Source: an uncultured Desulfobulbaceae bacterium
Lineage (GTDB): Bacteria > Desulfobacterota > Desulfobulbia > Desulfobulbales > Desulfocapsaceae
DNA: 33,627 nt
Direction: 5' to 3'
Assembly (NCBI GenBank): GCA_903887485.1
Contig: CAISPV010000043.1
Span: forward strand, 1-33,627
Under the pieces are notes generated by a model, which saw nothing but the letters and a program-made list of their open reading frames with translations, was not told the origin of the DNA and ran no database searches. Of this stretch, positions 1 through 8,000 are shown piece by piece (position 1 is the first letter of the stretch; each line of letters opens with the position of its first letter). A program made the translations under genes and the position numbers.

Positions 1-624
1 GGGCATGAACACTGGGTCAACAGCGTGGCCTTTGACAGCACGGGCCAACGCATCGTCTCAGGGGCATGGGACAACACCATCCGCATCTGGGACGCCGGCT
101 CAGGTGAATGCCTTGCCATCCTCAAGGGACATGAAGGCTCGGTCACCAGTGTGGTCTTTGACAGCACGGAAAAACGCATCGCCTCAGGGGCATGGGACAA
201 CACCATCCGCATCTGGGACGCCGACTCCGGTGAATGCCTTGCCATCCTCAAGGGACATGAAAGCCCGGTCACCAGCGTGGCCTTTGACAGCACGGGAAAA
301 CGCATCGCCTCAGGGGCATGGGACAACACCATCCGCATCTGGGACGCCGGCTCCGGTGAATGCCTCGCCATCCTTAAAGGGCATGAACACTGGGTCAACA
401 GCGTGGCCTTTGACAGCACGGGCCAACGCATCGTCTCAGGGGCAAGAGACAACACCATCCGCATCTGGGACGCCGACTCCAGTGAATGCCTCGCCATCCT
501 CAAGGGACATGAAGGCTCGGTCTCCAGCGTGGCCTTTGACAGCACGGGAAAACGCATTGTCTCAGGGGCAGAGGACAACACCATCCGCATCTGGGACGCT
601 GAGACTGGCGAGTGCCTGCGATGT
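1..624 (+). repeat. Five tandem 126-bp repeats encoding WD40 blades
   Basis: The period is exactly 126 bp (42 codons) with very high nucleotide identity. Units 1 and 4 are closest: both read GHEHWVNSVAFDSTGQRIVS and share most silent positions. This indicates recent amplification or gene conversion between blades. The array continues off the left edge, so the copy number here is a minimum. Confidence 0.9.
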
Positions 625-810
625 AACTGGGCAAACGAGAGTGGCGAGATCACAGGCCATGCTGTGTGGCGGCCGCCACGGCCCCATGACCTCGCCGACA
701 CGGGGGAAGTTCTTTCCGTTGGCGGCGATGCCTGGCGCCTGCTCGCCTGGCAGGTCTGGGACTTTCCCGGCGCGCCGGGCCAGTGGACCCGCCTACCGCT
801 GGTGTATTAG
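1..810 (+). CDS. WD40-repeat protein, C-terminal part (5' end outside window)
   Basis: The reading frame is open from the first base, so the true start lies upstream. It encodes five consecutive 42-residue WD40 units (1-126, 127-252, 253-378, 379-504, 505-about 624). Each has a GH near its start, a V.SVAFDSTG strand and an IRIWDA closing strand, then a 60-residue non-repeat tail containing GDAWRLLAWQVW. WD40 units form beta-propeller blades that bind proteins or ligands. The units are almost identical in DNA and differ mainly at a few positions: the residues after GHE, and W, R or E before DN. Such high-identity propellers usually sit behind NACHT, NB-ARC, TIR, caspase-like or kinase domains, but the N-terminal domain cannot be seen here, so its role is unknown. 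The tail is not repeat-like. The stop is TAG at 808-810. WD40 identity is certain; overall function is not. Confidence 0.9.
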   Translation, partial: GHEHWVNSVAFDSTGQRIVSGAWDNTIRIWDAGSGECLAILKGHEGSVTSVVFDSTEKRIASGAWDNTIRIWDADSGECLAILKGHESPVTSVAFDSTGKRIASGAWDNTIRIWDAGSGECLAILKGHEHWVNSVAFDSTGQRIVSGARDNTIRIWDADSSECLAILKGHEGSVSSVAFDSTGKRIVSGAEDNTIRIWDAETGECLRCNWANESGEITGHAVWRPPRPHDLADTGEVLSVGGDAWRLLAWQVWDFPGAPGQWTRLPLVY

Positions 811-821
811 CCCTCACACCG

Positions 822-989
822 TCAGCCATTACTGCACCGCCACCAGTGGGCGAACAGGCCGTCGCCACGAGCCAACTGCTCGAAGCTGCCGCGCTCGACG
901 ATACGGCCCTGGCGAAAGACGAGGGTCTCGTCAGCGTTGCGGATAGTGGACAGCCGGTGGGCTAGCTCAAGGTGCTGGGGACGTCTGGT
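822..989 (-). pseudogene. Remnant of an ABC transporter ATPase C-terminus
   Basis: Read on the minus strand, this short frame encodes ELAHRLSTIRNADETLVF, then RQGRIVERGSFEQL, and stops at 822-824. That is the H-loop histidine region and the strand after it, as in ABC exporter nucleotide-binding domains (usual form IAHRLSTIRNAD followed by GRIVE.G.H.EL). The frame is closed upstream by TAA at 990-992, and the Walker A, Walker B and signature motifs are absent, so only the last 56 codons remain. It is convergent with the WD40 gene and sits in the same GC-rich patch. It is a decayed or truncated gene end, probably left by a rearrangement. Confidence 0.75.
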
Positions 990-1216
990 TTATTTTCATC
1001 GTGATCTTTTGGGAAAAACCCTCTATGATTACCAACCATTGTCCCCGCTCATCTGCATATCAGTTGCGCCTGGATACGGGAAGATCAGCGGATAGAAGAG
1101 CTCAACTGGGAGGAAATGGCCACAAACCGCAATGTTCATTTTATTGATCCCCTCCCCCTTTCTCCTCCGGTAACAGTGGCAACACTCATCAACCCATCTT
1201 GTCAGGAACCATATAC
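990..1216. other. Intergenic stretch without a recognisable gene
   Basis: Between the ABC remnant and the DUF188 gene there is no ORF with recognisable protein character. Base composition changes here from the GC-rich left patch to that of the rest of the window, so a rearrangement boundary may lie near 990-1010. No clear promoter was identified. Confidence 0.4.
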
Positions 1217-1690
1217 ATGCATATTCTGGTTGACGCCGATTCCTGCCCCGGAATCATCAAGGAGATCCTGTACCGGGCCGCGGAGAGGACTGGGACCCGG
1301 ATGACCCTGGTGGCGGATCGTCCGCTGACGGTTCCTGAATCCCTCCATATCAAAAGGATTCAGGTCAGCCCTGGACTCAATGCGGCGGACGCCCGGATCA
1401 TTGCCCTGGTGCAGCCCGGCGATCTGGTTATCACTGATGATATCCCCCTGGCCTCGGCAGCAGTTGGCAAGGGAGCTCTGGTGCTCAACCAACGGGGCGA
1501 GATGCTGCAGGAAGAAAATATCGCCGAACGGCTCTCGGCCCGGGACTTCATGACTGAACTGCGGGAGTCCGGCATCGACACCGGGGGCCCGGCGCCCCTG
1601 AGCCAGAGGAATCGACAATCTTTTGCCAATCAACTGGACCGGCTTCTGGTTCAGATCAAGGCAAAAACCATAATTACACCTCAAGGATAA
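1217..1690 (+). CDS. YaiI/YqxD family protein (DUF188, UPF0178)
   Basis: The 157-residue product begins MHILVDADSCPGIIKEILYR and contains ITDDIPLA near residue 80 and a RDFMTELRESG segment, the conserved blocks of the YaiI/YqxD (DUF188) family. The family has a PIN-like fold with conserved acidic residues, which suggests nuclease activity, but no function is established. The ATG at 1217 is preferred over the TTG at 1199 because the family starts at MxIxVDADxCP and AGGA lies upstream at 1203-1206. It is the first gene of a same-strand group; terC begins 4 bases after its stop, so co-transcription is likely. Confidence 0.9.
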   Translation: MHILVDADSCPGIIKEILYRAAERTGTRMTLVADRPLTVPESLHIKRIQVSPGLNAADARIIALVQPGDLVITDDIPLASAAVGKGALVLNQRGEMLQEENIAERLSARDFMTELRESGIDTGGPAPLSQRNRQSFANQLDRLLVQIKAKTIITPQG

Positions 1691-1694
1691 ATAC

Positions 1695-2456
1695 ATGGAA
1701 TGGCTTGCTTCCCCTGAAACCTGGATGGCCCTTGTCACCCTGACCGCGCTCGAGATTGTCCTCGGGGTCGACAATATCATCTTCCTTGCCATTCTGGTCG
1801 GCCATCTTCCCAAAGGCCAGCAAGCTAGGGGCAGAACCATCGGTCTGGCCATGGCCATGCTCACCCGGATCGGCCTTCTTTTTTCCATAACCCTGATCAT
1901 GCGCCTGACCCATCCCTTTGTCACCCTGTTTGGGCACGGAATCTCCGGCCGCGACCTGATCCTGATCGGCGGCGGCCTGTTCCTGCTTGCCAAAAGCACC
2001 ATGGAAATCCATGAAAGTCTGGAGGGAGATACCCTTGAGGGACAGTCCAGCCATAAAAAATTCGCCTCTTTCTGGCCCACCATCGTCCAGATCATGATCC
2101 TGGATATCGTCTTTTCGCTGGACTCGGTGATTACCGCAGTCGGACTTTCCAACCAACTGGCAATCATGGTCGCCGCCATTGTTATGGCAGTGGGGGTGAT
2201 GCTCTTTCTGGCCGGCGCCATCTCCGACTTTGTGGAGAAACATCCCACCGTCAAGGTCCTCGCCTTAAGTTTTCTGCTGCTAGTGGGCATGGCCCTGATC
2301 GGTGAAGGCTTCACCTTCCATATTCCCAAGGGCTATATCTACTTCGCCATGGCCTTTTCAGTCTTTGTGGAGATGCTTAACATCCGACTGCGGGCCAAGA
2401 GAGTGGAACCGCTGCATCTGCGCAAATCCGTCCCTATAGATCTGGACGTCGAATAG
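1695..2456 (+). CDS. TerC family integral membrane protein
   Basis: The 253-residue protein is mostly hydrophobic, with about seven membrane segments. It carries the TerC signature acidic stretches LEIVLGVDNIIF (residues 20-31) and LDIVFSLDSVITAVG in the second half, where membrane-embedded Asp and Glu are thought to bind metal ions. TerC proteins are linked to tellurite resistance and, for the Alx/MntP-like and YceF/YkoY types, to Mn(II) export that supports metalation of exported proteins. The substrate here is unknown. AGGA lies 7 bases before the ATG. The C-terminus is short and lacks CBS or CorC domains. It is tightly spaced with the DUF188 gene before it and the flavoprotein gene 2 bases after it. 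Confidence 0.92.
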   Translation: MEWLASPETWMALVTLTALEIVLGVDNIIFLAILVGHLPKGQQARGRTIGLAMAMLTRIGLLFSITLIMRLTHPFVTLFGHGISGRDLILIGGGLFLLAKSTMEIHESLEGDTLEGQSSHKKFASFWPTIVQIMILDIVFSLDSVITAVGLSNQLAIMVAAIVMAVGVMLFLAGAISDFVEKHPTVKVLALSFLLLVGMALIGEGFTFHIPKGYIYFAMAFSVFVEMLNIRLRAKRVEPLHLRKSVPIDLDVE

Positions 2457-2458
2457 CC

Positions 2459-3490
2459 ATGCATTTTCATACGGTCATTATCGGCGCGGGGCCCGGCGGT
2501 CTGGCCTGCGCCAGGATGCTTGCTGATCACGGCATTCAGACCCTGATCATTGAACGGCATGAGACCATCGGGGCCAAGGTGTGTGCCGGTGGGATCACCT
2601 GGGGCGGGCTGATCAGCCGGGTACCGCAAGATCTTGCCGAAAAGTCCTTTCCGGTACAGCACATCATCACCCGCCTCCAGAAGGTGCGCATTGAAGAGCC
2701 GACACCGATCATTGCCACGGTCAATCGGGTGAAACTCGGCAATGATATGGCGCAACAGGCCATTGCAGCCGGGGCCGAGATCATGACCGGCTGGCAGGTC
2801 AAGGGGATCAAAGGGCAGACCCTGATTATTGAGGAGAAAAACAGCAGAAAAAAGCAGGAAATCAGCTTTGATTATCTAGTGGGGGCAGACGGCTCAAACT
2901 CGCTGGTACGCAGACATCTGGGACTTACGAGCAACAAGATGGGCATCGGCATCAACTATCAGATCAACGGCGATCTGCAGAAGATGGAGTGGCACCTGAA
3001 CAGCCGGTTTTTCAGGAACGGCTATGGCTGGATCTTCCCCCATGGCAATACCGTCTCCATTGGTGCCTATGTCCCGAGATCCGTAATGCCTGCCCAGCAG
3101 TTAAAAAAAGGTCTGATTGCCTGGGCCAAGACCTGCGGATTTTCTCTTGAAAAAGAACAGGCGAGGGCCGAATATATCAACTATGATTACCAGGGCTGGA
3201 AATTTGGCAGGATCTTTCTCATTGGCGATGCCGCAGGTCTGGCCTCGGGGTTGACCGGCGAGGGTATCTACCCGGCCATCATCTCCGGGGAAGAGGCAGC
3301 CCGCACCATCCTTGATCCTGAGCACAGCACTGCGGTAATGGCAGGCCTGCTCCGCAAGCACCGCCTGCACAGCCGCATGGCAGACTGGACTGGAGCGAGC
3401 CCCACCTTCAACGTCATTGCCGGAGAAGTCGTGACTTTGGGGCTGCGATATGGTTTAATCAAATTCAGCAAACTGGAGATGGCGGTCTGA
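2459..3490 (+). CDS. Geranylgeranyl reductase family FAD-dependent oxidoreductase
   Basis: The 343-residue product opens with the FAD dinucleotide-binding motif IIGAGPGGLACARMLADHG followed by ERHETIGAKVCAGG. It has YLVGADGSNSLVRR in the middle and IFLIGDAAGLASGLTGEGIY near residues 255-275, the second FAD-contact motif of the group 2 aromatic-hydroxylase-like fold. The GYGWIFP motif is typical of geranylgeranyl reductases, which saturate isoprenoid double bonds of chlorophyll, archaeal lipid or quinone side chains. In a non-photosynthetic bacterium the substrate is unknown; menaquinone or another polyprenyl compound is possible. The start is 2 bases after the terC stop, so the two are probably co-translated. 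A small cytochrome gene follows after 49 bases. Confidence 0.85.
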   Translation: MHFHTVIIGAGPGGLACARMLADHGIQTLIIERHETIGAKVCAGGITWGGLISRVPQDLAEKSFPVQHIITRLQKVRIEEPTPIIATVNRVKLGNDMAQQAIAAGAEIMTGWQVKGIKGQTLIIEEKNSRKKQEISFDYLVGADGSNSLVRRHLGLTSNKMGIGINYQINGDLQKMEWHLNSRFFRNGYGWIFPHGNTVSIGAYVPRSVMPAQQLKKGLIAWAKTCGFSLEKEQARAEYINYDYQGWKFGRIFLIGDAAGLASGLTGEGIYPAIISGEEAARTILDPEHSTAVMAGLLRKHRLHSRMADWTGASPTFNVIAGEVVTLGLRYGLIKFSKLEMAV

Positions 3491-3539
3491 CAACAATGCC
3501 ATTTCACTCATTAACTTTTCAGCACTCAGAACGAAAGCC

Positions 3540-3809
3540 ATGGCAACCCCTCATAAAAAGAACAAGACACTCTTTCTGAATATCGCCTTTGTCCTCGTCG
3601 GCGCCGCTATTCTCTTTTTCCTCTTCAACGCCCCGAAAGAGACCACAAAAAAACTGCCAAAAGATGCGAACCACAGCCGCTTCCAGGACATGAAGAAAAA
3701 AGAGGCGGAAAAATTCTGCATGGAATGTCATGCCCCGGGAGGAGAGTATCCCCTTCCCCAAGGCCACCCCCCCAAATATCGCTGTCTTTTCTGCCATAAG
3801 AGAAACTGA
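3540..3809 (+). CDS. Small membrane-anchored diheme cytochrome c
   Basis: The 89-residue protein has one N-terminal membrane segment (about residues 11-30, uncleaved anchor or signal), then a basic linker and two heme c sites, CMECH (60-64) and CLFCH (82-86), in a compact domain of about 35 residues. The pattern PLPQGHPPKY.C between the hemes supplies a histidine that could be a distal ligand. It would face the periplasm. It follows the flavoprotein gene by 49 bases and may be in the same transcript, but a functional link is inference. It matches no cytochrome family I can name. The ATG at 3540 has only a weak ribosome site. Confidence 0.82.
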   Translation: MATPHKKNKTLFLNIAFVLVGAAILFFLFNAPKETTKKLPKDANHSRFQDMKKKEAEKFCMECHAPGGEYPLPQGHPPKYRCLFCHKRN

Positions 3810-3837
3810 CCGCACCATCAAACCGCTCTGGCGCCAA

Positions 3838-4338
3838 TCAATTCAAGAGATGCTTCTGCCCACGTTTCTGCCTGATTTTTATAAAGAAACGCAACGAGAG
3901 AAAATAACTGGCAAGAGCACAGGGAAGCGCCAGGACTGTACCCCCGACAACCAGGACAATTGCCGCCTCATAGCCAAGCCCGACAAGGGCCTCGATGGAT
4001 TTCTGAAACCCCGGATGTTGCAGCAGGATATCAAGCACTCCCTTGATGCGGCTCCAGGTAAGCTCATACGGCGTCAAGGCATTGCCGATAATGGTGGCAA
4101 GATAATACTGGGGCACATACGTTATTGGATTACAGACGAGAAGACTTCCCAGCAAGGCCGCAATGGTCGAGCTTCTGGTCACTAACGTAACCGGGATAAT
4201 AACAATAGTATGCAAAGGCATGGTGGGAGTGATGCCAATAAAAATGCCGATGGCCGTACCCAGGGCCAGGGATTGGGGATCCCCCTTTAACCGCATGAAT
4301 TTCAAATAATAATATCTGGCACTTCGTTTCGGATTCAT
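3838..4338 (-). CDS. DUF2062 membrane protein
   Basis: From the ATG at 4338 the product has 166 residues: a basic N-terminus (MNPKRSARYYYLKFMRLKGD), then GTAIGIFIGITPTMPLHTIV and further hydrophobic segments, including CNPITYVPQYYLA, and a C-terminal membrane helix before a basic tail. The GxxxGxFxGxxP block and the NP motif are typical of DUF2062, a small inner-membrane family of unknown function that is sometimes fused to glycosyltransferases. The frame stays open up to 4437, but that start would overlap tsaD by 83 bases; 4338 leaves a 16-base gap and fits the family N-terminus. It is transcribed after tsaD and convergent with the diheme cytochrome gene. Confidence 0.82.
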   Translation of the reverse strand: MNPKRSARYYYLKFMRLKGDPQSLALGTAIGIFIGITPTMPLHTIVIIPVTLVTRSSTIAALLGSLLVCNPITYVPQYYLATIIGNALTPYELTWSRIKGVLDILLQHPGFQKSIEALVGLGYEAAIVLVVGGTVLALPCALASYFLSLRFFIKIRQKRGQKHLLN

Positions 4339-4354
4339 CTGCTCGTCTATTTTT

Positions 4355-5356
4355 TTAAAGTTGAGAACGGGAGTACACATCCTGTTCATAAGAGCCTGGC
4401 GCTGATCCTTGAGAGTAATAAAAACCGGCCATGGCAATCATCGCCCCATTATCGGTACAGAAAGAGGGACGGGGGACAAAGAAGGCCTTCCCCTCCTGCT
4501 GACAGCGGCCGGACATCGATTCGCGAAGCCGGGGATTGGCTGAAACCCCGCCACCCAAAACAACCGTCTGCACATTGTGCCTCCTTGCGGCCAGCATGGT
4601 TTTCTCCACCAGGACATCGACAATAGCCTCCTGAAATGAGGCGCAGATATCGGCAAGTTGCAGGGGATTGCCTAACTGTTTGGCCTGATTGCAGTGATTC
4701 AGCACTGCGGTCTTCAGGCCGGAAAAACTGAAATCCAGCGATTCCTCTTCCAGCCAGGCCCTGGGGAATTTAATGGCGGCCCTGTTGCCGGCCTTAGCCT
4801 CCTCAGAAACCCTGGGACCACCCGGATAGGGCAGGCCCAGGAGTTTCGCCACCTTGTCAAAGGCCTCGCCGGCGGCATCATCACGGGTTCTGCCCAGGAG
4901 CGAAAAGGAGGTATGGCTCTGCGCGAGATAGATTGAGCTGGTCCCGCCGGAGACGATGAGGGCAACATAAGGAAATGATGGTTTGTCCTCTTCCAGAAAT
5001 ACTGCCAGCAGGTGCCCGGCCATATGATCAACGCCGACAAAGGGAATTTTAGTAACATAGGAAAGGGCCTTGACATAGGAAAAGCCAACAAGCAGCGAAC
5101 CGATCAGGCCTGGCCCCTGGGTCACCGCGATCAGATCAATATCCTTGAGTGTCACGCTGGCCCGGTCCAGGGCCTCCGTGACGATAGGCACGATAGACTC
5201 AAGGTGTTGACGGGACGCGAGCTCCGGCACCACCCCGCCAAAACGGGTGTGGATCTGATCCTGACTGCTGACCACGCTTGCGAGCAGCGTGTCGCTGTCT
5301 TTCAACACCGCCGCCGCTGTATCGTCACATGAGGTTTCTATTCCCAGGGTGAGCAT
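4355..5356 (-). CDS. tsaD: tRNA N6-adenosine threonylcarbamoyltransferase TsaD
   Basis: The 333-residue product starts MLTLGIETSCDDTAAAV and carries VTQGPGLIGSLLVG, HMAGHLLAVFLE (the two metal-binding histidines of the HxxxH motif), LIVSGGTSSIYL, DDAAGEAFDKVAKLLGLPYPGG and, near the end, FCTDNGAMIAMAG. These are all hallmark blocks of the TsaD/Kae1/Qri7 ASKHA-fold family. With TsaB, TsaE and TsaC it makes t6A at position 37 of ANN-reading tRNAs in the cytoplasm. The glutamate usual in HMEGH is alanine here, which leaves both metal ligands in place. The length is typical. The gene is divergent from moaA and is followed by the DUF2062 gene after 16 bases. No strong ribosome site is visible before the ATG. 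Confidence 0.97.
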   Translation of the reverse strand: MLTLGIETSCDDTAAAVLKDSDTLLASVVSSQDQIHTRFGGVVPELASRQHLESIVPIVTEALDRASVTLKDIDLIAVTQGPGLIGSLLVGFSYVKALSYVTKIPFVGVDHMAGHLLAVFLEEDKPSFPYVALIVSGGTSSIYLAQSHTSFSLLGRTRDDAAGEAFDKVAKLLGLPYPGGPRVSEEAKAGNRAAIKFPRAWLEEESLDFSFSGLKTAVLNHCNQAKQLGNPLQLADICASFQEAIVDVLVEKTMLAARRHNVQTVVLGGGVSANPRLRESMSGRCQQEGKAFFVPRPSFCTDNGAMIAMAGFYYSQGSAPGSYEQDVYSRSQL

Positions 5357-5525
5357 AGTATGAATTCTTTGAAAAACCTTTGGAGAAAAAAGAGGAAGCC
5401 GCCATTCAAAAATAACTGTAATATCTCTTGGCAGAAGCAGAAGATTCAGAGTAATAAAAGCTTTTTATATATGATCCCTTTTGGAGAAAAAGTCAACGTC
5501 CGCCCAGATCAGGAATCCTTACATC

Positions 5526-6599
5526 ATGTATTCATCAGCAACAGCAACTATGCAAACAGGTAAGCGAGACCAAGGTCAAGCTTCGGCACAACTTGTCGAT
5601 CAATATTCCCGGACCATCTCCTATCTCCGTCTCTCCATCACTGATCGCTGCAACCTGCGTTGTCTTTACTGCATGCCCCAGCAGGGAATAAATGCATCCT
5701 CTCTCGTGAAATGCGCCGATCTGCTCAGTTATGAGGAGATGCTGCGGATCGTCGGGATTGCCGTCGGCATGGGCATGAACAAACTGCGCCTGACCGGCGG
5801 CGAGCCGCTGGTCAGAAACGGGATCATGGATTTTATCCACAGTCTGGCCGGAATCAAGGGGCTGGAGGATATCCGCCTGACCACCAACGGCGTCCTGCTC
5901 CACGAAAAGGCGGCGGAGTTGTACAGCGCCGGGATCAGAAACCTGAATATCTCGCTCGACTCCATGCAGCCCGAACGGTTTAAAGCCATCACCGGGGCAG
6001 ACCTCTTCGATCAGGTCTGGCAGGGAATCCAGACGGCCTGCGATCTGGGGTTCAATGTCAAACTCAACATGGTGGCCATGAAGGGGATCAATGATGATGA
6101 GTTTGCCGATTTCGCCAGACTGGCAACGCAACGGCCGATGCAGGTGCGATTCATCGAATTTATGCCCATCGGCAATAAGGAAAGCTGGGACAGGTCGCGG
6201 TTTATTTCCGCCGGTGAGCTCAAAGAAATATTCTCGACCCTGGGAACCCTGGAGCCGGTTGCCGGTTCACGGATGGAAGGACCGGCCCGAGTCTATCAAC
6301 TGACGACAGCGGATGGAAAAAGCGGCCGGATTGGTTTTATCAGCCCCATCAGCCACCACTTCTGCGACCAGTGCAACCGGCTGCGCCTGACCTCCGAGGG
6401 AAGGCTGCGGGCCTGCCTGCTGCACAACCATGAAACCGACCTGAAGGCATTAGTGCGCCAGGGCGGCACCGACAGCGATATCCAGGCGGCAATCCAGCAG
6501 ACCATCCTCAATAAGCCCAAAGGCCATACCCTGCAGGATGACCTGGCCGGGAATGATCAGGTCAACTGTCAGGGCCAGATGTCACGCATCGGCGGCTAA
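5526..6599 (+). CDS. moaA: GTP 3',8-cyclase MoaA (molybdenum cofactor biosynthesis)
   Basis: This radical SAM enzyme converts GTP to 3',8-cyclo-GTP, the first step of molybdopterin synthesis. The N-terminal cluster motif is CNLRCLYCMPQQG, preceded by RTISYLRLSITDR. The second [4Fe-4S] site near the C-terminus is CDQCNRLRLTSEGRLRAC (CxxC then C after 13 residues). LRLTGGEPLVR and LNISLDS are present, and the protein ends in the conserved Gly-Gly tail (SRIGG) needed for activity. The ATG at 5526 is chosen because AGGA lies at 5511-5514; a longer frame from 5481 exists but lacks support. The 357-residue product has about 20 extra N-terminal residues compared with usual MoaA. No other moa gene is nearby, although the fmdE gene further on is also linked to molybdenum or tungsten enzymes. 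Confidence 0.97.
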   Translation: MYSSATATMQTGKRDQGQASAQLVDQYSRTISYLRLSITDRCNLRCLYCMPQQGINASSLVKCADLLSYEEMLRIVGIAVGMGMNKLRLTGGEPLVRNGIMDFIHSLAGIKGLEDIRLTTNGVLLHEKAAELYSAGIRNLNISLDSMQPERFKAITGADLFDQVWQGIQTACDLGFNVKLNMVAMKGINDDEFADFARLATQRPMQVRFIEFMPIGNKESWDRSRFISAGELKEIFSTLGTLEPVAGSRMEGPARVYQLTTADGKSGRIGFISPISHHFCDQCNRLRLTSEGRLRACLLHNHETDLKALVRQGGTDSDIQAAIQQTILNKPKGHTLQDDLAGNDQVNCQGQMSRIGG

Positions 6600-6618
6600 G
6601 CCATTAGAGCAAAATAGT

Positions 6619-6704
6619 TATGCCATCTAATAATGGCAAGAATGGCATACAAGGAGCTGTAACGTAATGATCAAGACAATAATGGTTATTCCGTAACGGC
6701 TCCT
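6619..6704. terminator. Two hairpins between convergent moaA and pheA
   Basis: TATGCCAT (6619-6626) pairs exactly with ATGGCATA (6642-6649). A longer imperfect inverted repeat pairs 6652-6664 with 6692-6704 (11 of 13 positions) and reaches into the 3' end of pheA. Their place between two converging genes suggests transcription ends here in one or both directions. Neither stem has a long T tract, so this is a weak call. Confidence 0.4.
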
Positions 6705-7789
6705 AAGCTTTCAAAGCAGGGGTACGATCCCAGCCATTCAAAGTAGGAACAGATCTCCCGCAGGCGGTCACAAGCCCGCTTGATCTTCTCATCTTCCACA
6801 TGACCCATCATATCAAGGAAAAACAGATACTTCCACTGCTTACCCTTGATCGGACGCGACTCGATCTTGGCCAGATTGATATCTTCCTCTGAAAGCACCG
6901 TCAGCACCTCATTCAGGGCCCCAGGCCGATCCATGAGCCCCAAAAGCAGCGAGGTGCGGTCAGTGCCGCTGGGCGAGGGCGAATGGTCACCAATGACCAG
7001 GAAGCGGGTGGTGTTGCCCCGGTAATCCTCAATCCCCTTCACCACCACCTGCAGATCATAGGTCTTGATGGCAAGAGAAGAGGCAATGGCCCCGATATTT
7101 GGGTTGTTGGCAGCCATCTGGGCGGCGACCCCGGTAGAGAAAACCGGCTGGATCGGTATCTGCGGCAGGTGTTTACGCAGCCATTCACGGCATTGGGCCA
7201 GGGGCTGGGGATGGGAAGCCACGGTCTGGATATCCTCAATGTTACCCGAATGGCAGACCAGGTTATGGCTGATTTCGAGCAGCACCTCGCCACAGATCTT
7301 GACCTTGTACTTCATAAACGAGTCAAGGGTGTTAAAGATCGAGCCCTCGATCGAATTTTCCACCGGGACAATGCCGTAGTGCGTCCGGTTCTTCTCCACC
7401 TCGGAGAAAACATCGTCAATGGACTCCATGGGCTCAAAGGTCGCGGAGTGGCCAAAGTACTTCACTCCGGCCAGATGACTGAAGGTGGCCTCGGGCCCAA
7501 GATAGGCGACGGCGATTTTTTTCTGGGAAAGGCGGCAACTGGTGATGATCTCATTAAAGATGGATCGCAGGGCGGTCTCAGGAAAGACACCGTTGTTCAT
7601 CGCTGTCAGCCGCTCATAGATCTGCCGTTCCCGCAAAGGGTCCCATTTGGCCCGGTTGCTCTCGTTTTTCAACCTACCGATCTCCCTGGCATGACCGATC
7701 CGCTCCTTGAGAAGAGAGACTATCTGATTATCAATCGCGTCAATCTGTTCCCGCACCTGGGCAATATCCGGTTTCTTTTCAGTTGCCAT
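6686..7789 (-). CDS. pheA: Bifunctional chorismate mutase / prephenate dehydratase (P-protein)
   Basis: The 367-residue protein has three domains. Residues 1-90 form an AroQ-type chorismate mutase (IDAIDNQIVSLLKERIGHAREIGRLK, with the later ERQIYERL helix). Residues about 93-275 form the prephenate dehydratase domain (VAYLGPEATFSHLAGVKYFG, YGIVPVENSIEGSIFNTLD, and NTTRFLVIG, which contains the catalytic TRF motif). A C-terminal ACT domain follows (SLLLGLMDRPGALNEVL, INLAKIESRPIKGKQWKYLFF, including the ESRP motif that binds phenylalanine for feedback inhibition). Together they convert chorismate to phenylpyruvate. AGGAAAGAG precedes the ATG. A perfect 12-bp inverted repeat lies in the leader (7813-7845). 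No other aromatic pathway genes are adjacent. Confidence 0.97.
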   Translation of the reverse strand: MATEKKPDIAQVREQIDAIDNQIVSLLKERIGHAREIGRLKNESNRAKWDPLRERQIYERLTAMNNGVFPETALRSIFNEIITSCRLSQKKIAVAYLGPEATFSHLAGVKYFGHSATFEPMESIDDVFSEVEKNRTHYGIVPVENSIEGSIFNTLDSFMKYKVKICGEVLLEISHNLVCHSGNIEDIQTVASHPQPLAQCREWLRKHLPQIPIQPVFSTGVAAQMAANNPNIGAIASSLAIKTYDLQVVVKGIEDYRGNTTRFLVIGDHSPSPSGTDRTSLLLGLMDRPGALNEVLTVLSEEDINLAKIESRPIKGKQWKYLFFLDMMGHVEDEKIKRACDRLREICSYFEWLGSYPCFESLGAVTE

Positions 7790-7812
7790 GCTCTTTCCTG
7801 TTTAGTACCTTA

Positions 7813-7845
7813 GAAATTCGTTTCTTGTTTTTTGAAACGAATTTC
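7813..7845 (-). promoter_or_regulatory. Perfect 12-bp inverted repeat upstream of pheA
   Basis: GAAATTCGTTTC at 7813-7824 is the exact reverse complement of 7834-7845, with a 9-base spacer. It lies 24 bases before the pheA start codon on the minus strand. It could be a leader hairpin or a protein-binding operator. In the pheA direction the loop is A-rich and no T tract follows, so it is not a plain terminator. Confidence 0.55.
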
Positions 7846-8000
7846 GTGAAGGTAATTATCCCGTTTACCGGGGTTAGTATTGATGAGTTCAATAATATTG
7901 AATATCTTAAGTAGAAACTTAAATACAGGTGAAAGAATTTAGGTGAAAGAAAAAAGTATGTCAAGCTGTAAAAAGGTTGATATAAGACCAAGGTGTGCGA

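Noticed and set aside
1116-1304. Plus-strand ORF of 62 codons ahead of the DUF188 gene
   Set aside because: It overlaps the DUF188 start in another frame and has no recognisable content or ribosome site.
1202-2329. Minus-strand ORF of 375 codons across the DUF188 and TerC genes
   Set aside because: It spans two clearly recognised plus-strand genes and has Arg/Ser/Met-rich shadow composition.
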